Assembly: GCA_002372875.1 (NCBI GenBank)
Contig: DFJD01000085.1
Coordinates: 16,135-36,570 of the forward strand
Direction of reading: 5' to 3'
Length of the DNA stretch: 20,436 bases
Origin: Clostridiales bacterium UBA3680
GTDB taxonomy: Bacteria; Bacillota; Clostridia; Lachnospirales; CAG-274
The notes under the pieces are model-generated. The model ran no database searches, was not told the origin of the DNA, and was given only the letters and a program-made list of their open reading frames with translations. The translations under genes and the position numbers were made by a program. Below are positions 1-7,779 of the stretch, piece by piece (positions within the stretch are counted from its first letter, which is position 1; each line of letters opens with the position of its first letter).

Positions 1-384
1 AATATAACGGTGGAACTGATACCTCTTAAACCTAAAAGAGATCTGCGACACATAAAAGGAAAGATGAAACAGTTGCTTGATAAAGAGAATATAAAAGATC
101 CCGATGATTTTATTTATGTGACACTAACAGATGAAGATTTTATAAACGATGCTATAGGTATTTTCCGTCAAGTTTATCCGAACGTGGTACGAATCGATTA
201 CGATAACGCTCACACCAAGGAAATTGAAGACATTGATATAACTCAGATAGGTAAAAACAGAACATTTGACGAACTTATATCGGATTTTTACCGCATGATC
301 TATAACTGTGATATTACTCCCGAAGAGTTGGCGATAATGAAGGATGTTGCAAAAGAGGCAGGTGTTGTGAATGAAACCGACTAA
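1..384 (+). CDS. sbcD: Exonuclease SbcCD subunit D, C-terminal part (5' partial)
   Basis: This is the 3' end of the nuclease subunit of the SbcCD (Mre11-Rad50 type) complex, which opens hairpins and trims double-strand ends at replication and repair sites. The reading frame is open from base 1, so the gene starts outside the window; the GTG at base 10 is an internal codon, not a start. The visible part begins with VELIPLKPKRDLRHIKG, typical of the SbcD capping domain just after the phosphoesterase core. The metal-binding nuclease motifs lie upstream and cannot be seen. The end overlaps the start of sbcC by 14 nt in a different frame, the usual translationally coupled arrangement. The identification rests on this C-terminal signature together with the adjoining sbcC. 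Confidence 0.9.
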   Translation, partial: NITVELIPLKPKRDLRHIKGKMKQLLDKENIKDPDDFIYVTLTDEDFINDAIGIFRQVYPNVVRIDYDNAHTKEIEDIDITQIGKNRTFDELISDFYRMIYNCDITPEELAIMKDVAKEAGVVNETD

Positions 385-3300
385 ACTGATATTAAGTGCT
401 TTCGGTCCCTATGCAAATAAAATTGAAATTGATTTTTCAGTATTTAACAAAAAAGGTCTGTTTCTTATATCGGGTGATACCGGGTCGGGAAAAACGATAT
501 TGTTTGATGCCATTTGCTTTGCTCTTTTTGGCACGACAAGCAGCGACAGACGCGACACAAAAAATCTTATGAGCGAATATGCACAAGACGGTGCCAAAAG
601 CTTTGTGGATTTCTATTTTTCACACCAAGGAAAAAACTATCGCATACAAAGATCGCCGCAATACGAACGTAGCAAGATACGTGGCGACGGTGTTACAACC
701 GAAAATGAAAAGGCTACTCTTTGTTGCGAAGGAGAAGTTCCGATTGAAGGTTCAAAAATTGTTACTAGGGCAATTGAACAATTACTGAATATCAATGTGA
801 ATCAGTTCAAACAAATTGCTATGATCGCACAGGGCGAATTTTGGGATCTGTTAAACGCAAAAACCGATGAACGTACCGCAATTTTAAGAACTATATTTAT
901 GACCGACGGATATAAGAATATCGAAAGCAAGTTGAAAGATCGTAAGGATAGTTTCTTTTCTTCTTTCAAGGAAACCGAAAAAAGTATTATTCAATATTTT
1001 AGGGGTGTTAAGGCTGATGAACACAGCGAACTGTATGAGGAACTTGAAAGGTTGAAAACAAACGCCGAAAGTGCCGAAAGCGCATGGAATATTTCCGAGA
1101 TGCTTGCTTGTTTTGATAAAATCGACCTTGAAGATAAAAACCTTGAAAAAGAGGTAGCAAAACAATTAAAAGAAGCCGAAAAAGAACAGAAAGAACTTCA
1201 CAAGGAGTTTAATTTAGCTCAAACAAATAACGATTATATTAAAAAAGCTAATGTTCTTGAAGCTAATAAAGCCGAACTTGAATCAAAAAAATCTCTTTAT
1301 GAAGAAAAAGAAAAGAATTTGGAAAAACAGCTTATTGCCCGTAATAAAGTTAATCCTACATATGAAAATCTAAAAAAACAATCGAAAGATATATCGGTTT
1401 TAAAAGAAGAAATAAGTAAAACAGAAAAATCACTCGAACAGGCAAAAGAAGCATTAAAGAATGCTCAAATACGGTTTGACGAAAGCAAAAAAAGAGAAAA
1501 AGAAAAAGAAGAGTTAACGGTAAAAATTGAACAGATCACAAAAGATGAAAATAAGTATTCCGAGCGTGAAAAAACAATAACAAATATCGAAAAACTGCGT
1601 AATACAAAAGAGGATATATCTAAAGAAGAAAAGAATATTCTTGACGAAGAAAATAAACTGAATGATGATATTCAAAGACTTCAAAATACCGTAAAAAAGC
1701 TTAAAGATAAGCCTGTCGAACTTGTAAAAGCAAAAAGTGAAATAGTTGCTCTCAATAAATTAACGGAGAATATTGATGATGTTATCAACAATCTTATCCC
1801 CGAGTACAGAGAAAAAGAAAATACTTTTGAAAAGTGTTCCGACAAAGCCAAGAAAGCTATAAATGTATACGAAGAGAAACAAAAGGAAAGAATGGAGGCC
1901 GAAAAAATTTTTGACAGGTGCCGTGCAGGCATATTGGCCGGACTTCTTGAAGACGGAGAAGCCTGCCCTGTTTGCGGTTCAAAAAATCATCCTTCGCCTG
2001 CCATTCTTCCGAAAGAGTCGATAAATGAAGAAAAGGTCGAAGAATTAAAAAATGAGGAAAAGCTTGCCGGAACAGAAAAAGAACAAAGCGTTTCCACCGC
2101 AGAAGGTGCAAAAAAAGCTTTGGAGACATTCGGCATTTCATTAAAAGATCGGCTTCTTAATTGCTTACAAGACGATATTTACGGTGCCAAAATCGAAAAA
2201 GATGCAAGTATATCTGAGTTGATATCCTTTATTGAAATCGAAAAAAATGAATTGAGCAAGACACTTGCGAAAAAAAGCGAATACAAAAAAAGCTTACAAG
2301 AAGATGTAGCAGCTTATAATGAAGCAAATAATAGTTTGGAATCGGCTCAGGGAGAAAGAAAAAGGAATTTGGAAGAAAAGAAAGCCCAAATTTCCGAATC
2401 CAAACATGAAAATATTGCCGAATTGTCCGCCGCCAAAGCAACACTGGATGGACTTGCCGCTTTAGAGTACGAATCGTGGTCCGTAGCCTCAAAAGCTTGT
2501 AAACAAGCCAAGACAAAAGTTAAAGAAATTGAAGATGAGTTAAACAATGTTTCAAAGGCAAAAGATAAAGCTTCAAATGATGAAGCCTCACTTGATGCCA
2601 AACTTAACGAGCAACACAAAAATCTCAACAAAATGCAAGACGAAGAAAAATCTCTAAAAGAAAAATTTGAAGATCTTCTGTCAATAAACGGTTTTTCAAG
2701 CGAAAAAGATTTTCTTGAATTTATTGTTGACGAAAATACCGTTTCCAAAACACAAAAAGAAATTAATGATTACCGTGAAAATGTCAAATCAATAACCGAC
2801 CAACTCAAAACAGCGAATGAATATGCAAAAGGCAAAACATTTGTAGATATTGACGAATTACAAAAGCAAGTCTCATCGGTCGATGATAAAGTGACAACAA
2901 TAAACGAACGACAACAAGTAATAAAAAATCGAAGACAAAGCAATTCGGATATTTTTCAAAATATATCCGACAGAAAAAACAGATACGAAAATGCCAAGAA
3001 AAAATACGGTGTATGTCAAAAACTATATAAACTTGTTAAGGGAGATACCGGTAAGTTTAAAATAACATTGGAACAGTATATACAGGTTGCGGGGTTTGAC
3101 AGAATAATAGCTGCGGCAAACAGAAGACTTTTTCCTATGAGTGACGGACAATATGAGCTTTATCGTCAGGAGGGAGATTTGGGTAAAAGAAGCAATACAT
3201 TCCTTGATTTGGAGGTTTTAGATAACTATACGGGACACAAAAGACCGGTAGGAAACCTTTCGGGAGGAGAAAGCTTTAAAGCCTCGTTAAGTCTCGCACT

Positions 3301-3553
3301 TGGCCTTTCGGATACAATTTCATCAAACCTCGGCGGTATACAAATGGATGCTCTTTTTATCGATGAAGGCTTCGGAACTTTGGATAAAAGCTCTATAGAA
3401 AGTACGATGAAAACACTACTGACTCTTTCCGAATCTAATAAGCTTGTTGGTGTAATAAGCCACAGAGAAGAGCTTATGGATAATATTCCTCAGCAAATAA
3501 GAGTTTCAAAGGGTAAAGACGGAAGTACAATTAAAATAGAGACAGAATTATAA
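371..3553 (+). CDS. sbcC: Exonuclease SbcCD subunit C, Rad50-like SMC ATPase
   Basis: The 1060-aa protein is the ATPase and DNA-tethering subunit that works with SbcD in double-strand-end processing. The N-terminal ATPase half carries a Walker A motif, GDTGSGKT, at residues 35-42. Long charged coiled coils fill roughly residues 200-900. They are interrupted by the zinc hook CPVCG at 532-536, which joins two subunits. The C-terminal ATPase half has the ABC signature LSGGES at 963-968 and Walker B ALFIDEGFG around D998-E999. All expected parts are present and the length is normal for the family, so the gene appears intact. The ATG start lies inside the end of sbcD, which implies coupled translation. 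A separate promoter-like sequence follows the gene, so the next gene need not be part of this operon. Confidence 0.97.
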   Translation: MKPTKLILSAFGPYANKIEIDFSVFNKKGLFLISGDTGSGKTILFDAICFALFGTTSSDRRDTKNLMSEYAQDGAKSFVDFYFSHQGKNYRIQRSPQYERSKIRGDGVTTENEKATLCCEGEVPIEGSKIVTRAIEQLLNINVNQFKQIAMIAQGEFWDLLNAKTDERTAILRTIFMTDGYKNIESKLKDRKDSFFSSFKETEKSIIQYFRGVKADEHSELYEELERLKTNAESAESAWNISEMLACFDKIDLEDKNLEKEVAKQLKEAEKEQKELHKEFNLAQTNNDYIKKANVLEANKAELESKKSLYEEKEKNLEKQLIARNKVNPTYENLKKQSKDISVLKEEISKTEKSLEQAKEALKNAQIRFDESKKREKEKEELTVKIEQITKDENKYSEREKTITNIEKLRNTKEDISKEEKNILDEENKLNDDIQRLQNTVKKLKDKPVELVKAKSEIVALNKLTENIDDVINNLIPEYREKENTFEKCSDKAKKAINVYEEKQKERMEAEKIFDRCRAGILAGLLEDGEACPVCGSKNHPSPAILPKESINEEKVEELKNEEKLAGTEKEQSVSTAEGAKKALETFGISLKDRLLNCLQDDIYGAKIEKDASISELISFIEIEKNELSKTLAKKSEYKKSLQEDVAAYNEANNSLESAQGERKRNLEEKKAQISESKHENIAELSAAKATLDGLAALEYESWSVASKACKQAKTKVKEIEDELNNVSKAKDKASNDEASLDAKLNEQHKNLNKMQDEEKSLKEKFEDLLSINGFSSEKDFLEFIVDENTVSKTQKEINDYRENVKSITDQLKTANEYAKGKTFVDIDELQKQVSSVDDKVTTINERQQVIKNRRQSNSDIFQNISDRKNRYENAKKKYGVCQKLYKLVKGDTGKFKITLEQYIQVAGFDRIIAAANRRLFPMSDGQYELYRQEGDLGKRSNTFLDLEVLDNYTGHKRPVGNLSGGESFKASLSLALGLSDTISSNLGGIQMDALFIDEGFGTLDKSSIESTMKTLLTLSESNKLVGVISHREELMDNIPQQIRVSKGKDGSTIKIETEL

Positions 3554-3559
3554 AAAATA

Positions 3560-3589
3560 TTGTAAGAAGCATATCTTATGTGCTATAAT
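3560..3589 (+). promoter_or_regulatory. Probable sigma-A promoter of the 209-aa gene
   Basis: A -35 like TTGTAA (3560-3565) and a perfect -10 TATAAT (3584-3589) are separated by 18 nt, with an extended -10 TG at 3581-3582. It lies just after the sbcC stop and 32 nt before the next start codon. A strong ribosome binding site (AGGAAGGAG, 3607-3615) follows. Confidence 0.6.
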
Positions 3590-3621
3590 AAGTTGATTTT
3601 ATTTCGAGGAAGGAGAAAAAT

Positions 3622-4251
3622 ATGACTGCCGAAAACACAAAATCTCTTACTGAAAAGGATAATATGCTAAAAAGTCTTGTAGAAAGCGAGACTTTGCATA
3701 ATATCAACTATAAAATTCAAGAGCTTAAAGAAGTAAAAGATGCAAAAATACTTATAAACGATTATAACAACATAGTCAATGAATTAATACAAGAAAGAGC
3801 CAAGGCTATACTTCTTGCGCAGATGTACAGAGCGGAATTTGACAATATAGTTATAAACGATAAAGATATCGAACATTTGCAAAATACCATAAAAAACTTT
3901 TTCGATCTGATCGTACAATCATATAAATTCGAATTGGATCAGGACAACGAAGAGCAGATGAAGGCAATAAAAATCTATGAACAAGAGCTTCATTCTTTAA
4001 CGAATATGATAAATGCCGATACGATAAAAACATTGTTTTTAATGGGCTTTGACTTCAGAGAAGCAATCGGAAAACCAATGACGGATCTTTGTGCCAGGTC
4101 TATAAGAAGCACTATTACGAACGCGGAAGATGCGTTAAAGTCAGAAAAAGAAGAAAAAGAAACCATCAAGCATACTTTTGCTCAAATATGTATTGAAGCG
4201 GTAAAGCATTTTTTTGGAAGAGCTAAAGTAGACTCCGGCAGCGGAGAATAA
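3622..4251 (+). CDS. Hypothetical helical protein of 209 aa
   Basis: I do not recognise this protein. It has no signal peptide and no obvious membrane segment, so it is likely cytoplasmic. The sequence is rich in Glu, Lys, Ile and Leu and looks almost wholly alpha-helical, with probable coiled coil near residues 15-60 and 165-185. It has few Gly or Pro and shows no catalytic motif I can name. It ends in a short Ser/Gly/Glu tail. The start is supported by AGGAAGGAG placed 6 nt before the ATG and by a good promoter upstream. It follows sbcDC in the same direction, with a 68-nt gap that contains that promoter, so a role in DNA repair should not be assumed. A compound terminator hairpin begins 36 nt after its stop. 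Confidence 0.75.
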   Translation: MTAENTKSLTEKDNMLKSLVESETLHNINYKIQELKEVKDAKILINDYNNIVNELIQERAKAILLAQMYRAEFDNIVINDKDIEHLQNTIKNFFDLIVQSYKFELDQDNEEQMKAIKIYEQELHSLTNMINADTIKTLFLMGFDFREAIGKPMTDLCARSIRSTITNAEDALKSEKEEKETIKHTFAQICIEAVKHFFGRAKVDSGSGE

Positions 4252-4287
4252 GGTAGAGTCAAATTTATGATATGAAATAAGCAGCCG

Positions 4288-4381
4288 AAAAAGCCCTCGT
4301 TTTTGATATGTACCCTCTTTACCGGACACCCGGTAAGGAGGGTACATATCAATAGCGTAAAAACTACATATCGGGCTTTTT
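4288..4381. terminator. Compound bidirectional terminator hairpin between convergent genes
   Basis: An inner stem of 21 bp (4305-4325 with 4330-4350, one G-T type mismatch, 4-nt loop ACAC) is enclosed by a GTTTTT/AAAAAC pair (4299-4304 with 4359-4364). An outer pair AAAAAGCCC/GGGCTTTTT (4288-4296 with 4373-4381) surrounds both. Read on either strand the outer arm ends in GGGC followed by a T run, so it can terminate both the rightward 209-aa gene and the leftward LRR-dockerin gene. The inner stem is unusually long for a simple terminator. Confidence 0.75.
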
Positions 4382-4403
4382 TGTCAAAGAAATAAAAGAT
4401 CGT

Positions 4404-6068
4404 TTATATGTTTAACAGATTTGACAGCTTTACGGCATCGGAGATGTCAACAACGCCGTCGTCATTAACATCGGCACGTATTTCTTCTTCAAGCGATAAT
4501 TCTGAATATTCCGTGATGCTTTTTAGCAGTATTGCGGCATCCAAATTATTCGAGGTATTGTCTCCGTTCACATCACCTTTTATTCTTGTATCAGTGCCGA
4601 CTATTTTGTATTTCTTTTCATCGAGTATATAAACGGTGCCGGGAGCGATAAATACATCATCTACATTTTCAGAAGAGGTTATTTCTATTTCACCTTCGTT
4701 TTCTGAAAAGGCAAAGCGTGCATAAACAGACAAATTGCCGTAGGCTATGTTGTCTTTTATTAAAGCAAGCTTGAGAGACTTACAACCCGAAAACATATCA
4801 CTCGGTAAGTTTGCGTTTCCCGTATAAATGAAGGACTCAAGAGCCGAACATCCCCAAAAAACACTGCTTCCGAAAGTCTGTACGGATGAAGGAACAACTG
4901 CCTTTTTAAGTGACATACAGCTTGAGAATGCGGAAGAGTCGATAACTTCCACTGTGTTTGGTATATTTATTTTTTTCAGATTGCGGCACACATAGAAGGC
5001 ACTGCCTCCTATTTCGGTGACGGTATCGGGTATCGTTACCGATTTAAGTTCGGAACAGTAATAGAAAAGATTGTCGGGCACCTTTTTTATTCCGTATGGC
5101 AGTGTGAAATCGGTCAGAGCTAAACAGTTTGCAAATGCACCGTCTCCGAGTTCGTCAATCGAACCTAAAAATTCCACATTTTTCAGGTAATAGCATCCGC
5201 TAAATGTGTGAGCGCCTATTATCTTGATATGTTCCGGAATGATAATAGAAGTAAAGTCACAATTTTTAAAAAGATTGTCGGAAAGCACACTGACTTTGGC
5301 AGGTATGTGGATCTCTTTTAATGCACAACCACAAAATGCGCTTTCTCCGAGTTCTGTGATATTATCGTGAAGTTCTATATGATCAAACCATGAACAATAG
5401 CTAAATGCTCTTGCGCCTATGGAAGTAATGCTTTGAGGAATATTGATTACTTTTATGTTGTCATGATAAAAGACGTTGTTTTTTATTTCTTTCAATCCTT
5501 CGGGAAGATGTACTTTTTGAAGTGACGAACAGTAAGAAAATGCACCTTCGCCAAGTTCAGAGAGTGTATCGGGTAAAATGATCTCCGTTAAACTTCTGCA
5601 CATTTGAAAAGCATTGTCACCTATAAAAGTAAGACCTTCGGGGAAGCTGATTTCTTTAAGGGAGGAGCAATTAAGGAATGCCTTTTCGTTTATTGTTTTT
5701 AAATTATTGGGGGTGTTTATTTTTTCAAGAGAGGTACAACCCGAAAATGCTTCTGCTTCGATTTCCGTGACGGTGTCGGGTAGTAATACTTCTTTTACGG
5801 TCGTAAGTTTTTTAAAGTTGCGAATTACCGTAACGGGACTGCCGTTGTTTACCGTTGAGGGCACATTTAAAACGGTAGCATCGTTAACATTTTTAACTGA
5901 AATATAGCATACTCCATTCGTATCGATCCATTCGTATTCCACACCGTCAACCGTAACATTGCCGGTGGTTTTCCATACTGCCGGGAGAAGATTTGCGTAA
6001 ACATAGCATATCTGAGTGAATATAAGTAACAGTGAAATTGTAAGAATATATATAGCTTTATTTTTCAT
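4404..6068 (-). CDS. Secreted BspA-like leucine-rich-repeat protein with C-terminal dockerin
   Basis: The 554-aa protein begins with a signal peptide: a Lys-containing N-terminus, a hydrophobic core, and likely cleavage after VYA at residue 25. Residues about 105-430 hold roughly 15 repeats of the LRR_5/BspA type, each around 23 aa, with the recurring pattern AFxxCxxLxxI followed by LPxxLxxIG. This fold is linked to binding of surfaces, proteins or polysaccharides. The C-terminus, about 497-553, is a type I dockerin with two calcium loops: DVNGDNTSNNLD from D499 and DVNDDGVVDISD from D533. Both keep the Asp/Asn positions needed for calcium. Dockerins dock secreted proteins to cohesins on a scaffold, so this protein probably joins a cellulosome-like or cell-surface complex. 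No cohesin or enzyme domain is visible here. The start has a good ribosome binding site (GGAAGGAAG). Confidence 0.9.
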   Translation of the reverse strand: MKNKAIYILTISLLLIFTQICYVYANLLPAVWKTTGNVTVDGVEYEWIDTNGVCYISVKNVNDATVLNVPSTVNNGSPVTVIRNFKKLTTVKEVLLPDTVTEIEAEAFSGCTSLEKINTPNNLKTINEKAFLNCSSLKEISFPEGLTFIGDNAFQMCRSLTEIILPDTLSELGEGAFSYCSSLQKVHLPEGLKEIKNNVFYHDNIKVINIPQSITSIGARAFSYCSWFDHIELHDNITELGESAFCGCALKEIHIPAKVSVLSDNLFKNCDFTSIIIPEHIKIIGAHTFSGCYYLKNVEFLGSIDELGDGAFANCLALTDFTLPYGIKKVPDNLFYYCSELKSVTIPDTVTEIGGSAFYVCRNLKKINIPNTVEVIDSSAFSSCMSLKKAVVPSSVQTFGSSVFWGCSALESFIYTGNANLPSDMFSGCKSLKLALIKDNIAYGNLSVYARFAFSENEGEIEITSSENVDDVFIAPGTVYILDEKKYKIVGTDTRIKGDVNGDNTSNNLDAAILLKSITEYSELSLEEEIRADVNDDGVVDISDAVKLSNLLNI

Positions 6069-6094
6069 ATATCTTCCTTCCTTATTGTTTTTGT

Positions 6095-6126
6095 ATTATA
6101 ATGCCATAGGCTTGAGACTGTTTCAA
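6095..6126 (-). promoter_or_regulatory. Possible proximal promoter of the LRR-dockerin gene
   Basis: On the minus strand a perfect -10 TATAAT (6100-6095) lies 27 nt before the start codon. The best -35, TTGAAA (6126-6121), is 20 nt away, which is too long for an ideal promoter, so only the -10 is convincing. Confidence 0.35.
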
Positions 6127-6156
6127 CTTTTGTGTAAACTCAAAAAATCAGTGTAT

Positions 6157-6186
6157 ATACGGGCAGGGTCATCTGCCCGTATTTTT
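6157..6186. terminator. GC-rich hairpin with plus-strand T tract in the LRR upstream region
   Basis: A perfect 10-bp stem ATACGGGCAG/CTGCCCGTAT (6157-6166 with 6173-6182) has a 6-nt loop. Directly after it on the plus strand comes TTTT, so its best terminator orientation is rightward, although no rightward gene precedes it. On the minus strand a T run (TGATTTTTT) starts only several nt after the stem. It could weakly end the glycosyltransferase transcript, or be a structured element in the leader of the LRR gene. Confidence 0.45.
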
Positions 6187-6228
6187 ATGATATAACGTGA
6201 CGCAAAATTTGTTCAACAATCAATAGAA

Positions 6229-6262
6229 CGGAGTGCATTTTCGCCCATAAAAATGCACTCCG
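6229..6262. repeat. 13-bp perfect inverted repeat (hairpin)
   Basis: CGGAGTGCATTTT (6229-6241) is exactly complementary to AAAATGCACTCCG (6250-6262), with an 8-nt loop. No T tract follows on the minus strand, so it is not a classic terminator for the upstream glycosyltransferase gene. It lies at the expected transcription start of the near-consensus minus-strand promoter next to it, and would therefore form a 5'-end hairpin on that transcript. Confidence 0.6.
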
Positions 6263-6266
6263 ATAA

Positions 6267-6295
6267 ATCATACATTATAATCCGCAATATGTCAA
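6267..6295 (-). promoter_or_regulatory. Near-consensus sigma-A promoter reading toward the LRR-dockerin gene
   Basis: On the minus strand TTGACA (6295-6290, perfect -35) is followed after exactly 17 nt by TATGAT (6272-6267, five of six -10 bases). The predicted start near 6260 falls at the foot of the 6229-6262 hairpin. The transcript would have a leader of about 190 nt before the LRR-dockerin start, or could be a separate small RNA. Confidence 0.55.
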
Positions 6296-6333
6296 ATCAT
6301 TTATTATGCATATTATTTTCTCAAATACACATT

Positions 6334-7704
6334 TTATTTTTTATCAAGCGCTATGGCAAATTTGTACACTCTGTCAAATCTGTTTTCGTTAAAGTTGCAC
6401 ACCATATCATAGCCGTTGCACTGTCCCGAACACATAAAGCTATCGCAGCGTGAAAGCATATAAAGCGCGTAGAAATAATTTATGGTGGTATCTTCAAGGG
6501 TGTCCTCATATTCGCTGCCCGATTTTTCCGCTTTTTCAAGTTCGCTTATCAGCGTAACGTTTTTAAAATCGCTTACCCTGTGCCTTTCCTGCGAGAGTAT
6601 ACGCACCTTTTTACCGTAAATTTCTGTCATTTTTTCGCATACATCGGCATCTTCGGAGGCAAGGAAGATATAATCATAGTTTTCCTCTTCAAGCCACTTG
6701 TCTATCAATGGCTTCATATCGTCAACGCCCGCCATTATCCTTTCGCCCACCTGTCCCGTGGTGTAATAGTCCGTGCCGCGTATCAGCAGGCCAAGTACCT
6801 TTTTACCATTAAATACCGCTTCAAAATATTCGTCCATCTCATTGCGCAGTTGGTCTTTTATAACATCACTGCCAAAACTTTTGTCGGCCAGCGTATACAT
6901 TACAGTTGCCACGATCGTTGCAACACTGTCCACAACTATGGTATTTTCTTTTGTGGATTCCTCGCCAAGGGTATCGAGATTAAAATATTTTTGTATCATT
7001 TCAGCCTTGTAGCGACCCACATCGCCCCTTATGCCGGCCTTTATGCCAAAACGCGCAAAGGCATTTTTAAACCCGGAAAGGCGCATAATTATGCTCGCTA
7101 TGCCCGAACGTTCCTCCACAACATATTCCAGATACTTTATATCTTTAAGTTTTCTGCCCTCCAGCATATCCTGCAAAAAGAACAGATTGTGAAAAGCCAA
7201 AAGTGAGGTCATCTCATAAAGACCGAATTTACGCGTGCGAACACCTATCTTTTCTAACACAGTAAGATATGTATTTTGAGGCAGTTTGGGAAAACTGTCC
7301 ACTATATGCAGTTTTTCGTGTTTTCCCGTAAACATTTCAATGCGCGGGTCAAGACAGTAGATAGGGATATCGGTATTTTTCAGCACTATCTTTGCAAGCA
7401 CAGCCGTATACTCGTCCGCCGTTTCTATGCAAACGGCGCGGTAAAGGTCAAAAAGTTCAAGATAAAGAGAATCGGTATCGTTTTCATCATAATTATGATA
7501 CAACGGATAGATTTTTTTAACCTTTGCCTTTGCAAGAAGATTTTTTGTAATATTGTCGTTTTCCACCAACTGTATGTCATAATCTCCGCTTTCACACTTT
7601 ATGTGATAATAGTCCCTGCCGTCTGCCAGTGCGCGATGGAATACATCCTCACCGTGTTCAAGCGTTTTCGCCTCTATATCCTGCGGTTCAAGTATTTTAA
7701 ACAT
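6334..7704 (-). CDS. Putative fucosyltransferase-like glycosyltransferase
   Basis: The 456-aa protein has no signal peptide or clear membrane helix and is probably cytoplasmic. Its C-terminal half resembles the NodZ/O-fucosyltransferase-type GT-B fold. It has LGLLIRGTDY with R309-G310-T311-D312, matching the family's conserved HxR-G-D-like nucleotide-sugar loop. A segment LASEDADV around E351-D352 follows, then a late CSGQCNGYD segment (from C425) where the family usually carries a donor-binding Ser/Asn-rich loop. The N-terminal half, residues about 1-280, is unlike anything I recognise. Such enzymes add sugars to capsule, wall or other glycans; the actual donor and acceptor cannot be told. 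AGGAGGCG gives a good start. The gene lies 73 nt after pglZ with no visible terminator between them, so read-through from the BREX operon is possible, but nothing about the protein suggests a BREX role. Confidence 0.55.
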   Translation of the reverse strand: MFKILEPQDIEAKTLEHGEDVFHRALADGRDYYHIKCESGDYDIQLVENDNITKNLLAKAKVKKIYPLYHNYDENDTDSLYLELFDLYRAVCIETADEYTAVLAKIVLKNTDIPIYCLDPRIEMFTGKHEKLHIVDSFPKLPQNTYLTVLEKIGVRTRKFGLYEMTSLLAFHNLFFLQDMLEGRKLKDIKYLEYVVEERSGIASIIMRLSGFKNAFARFGIKAGIRGDVGRYKAEMIQKYFNLDTLGEESTKENTIVVDSVATIVATVMYTLADKSFGSDVIKDQLRNEMDEYFEAVFNGKKVLGLLIRGTDYYTTGQVGERIMAGVDDMKPLIDKWLEEENYDYIFLASEDADVCEKMTEIYGKKVRILSQERHRVSDFKNVTLISELEKAEKSGSEYEDTLEDTTINYFYALYMLSRCDSFMCSGQCNGYDMVCNFNENRFDRVYKFAIALDKK

Positions 7705-7725
7705 AATCTCGCCTCCTGTTAGGCC

Positions 7726-7779
7726 GTTTGCCGTAATATCAATTGAATAAGCGAATGATTAATTATTCAGTAGTTCCTT
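7726..7779 (-). repeat. Left copy of 54-bp inverted repeat bracketing the BREX operon
   Basis: Read on the minus strand from 7779, this 54-nt element begins AAGGAACTACTGA and contains TAATTAATCATTCGC, then ATATTAC near its end. Aligned without gaps to 20370-20423 on the plus strand it matches at 44 of 54 positions by hand count. It overlaps the last two bases of the pglZ stop codon and occupies most of the gap before the glycosyltransferase gene. Confidence 0.8.

Noticed and set aside
6157..6262. Known riboswitch ahead of the LRR-dockerin gene
   Set aside because: Two simple hairpins are present but no conserved ligand-binding core of a riboswitch class that I know.
6580..7206. Open frame of 208 codons opposite the glycosyltransferase gene
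   Set aside because: It is a shadow of the minus-strand gene with no ribosome binding site or domain.
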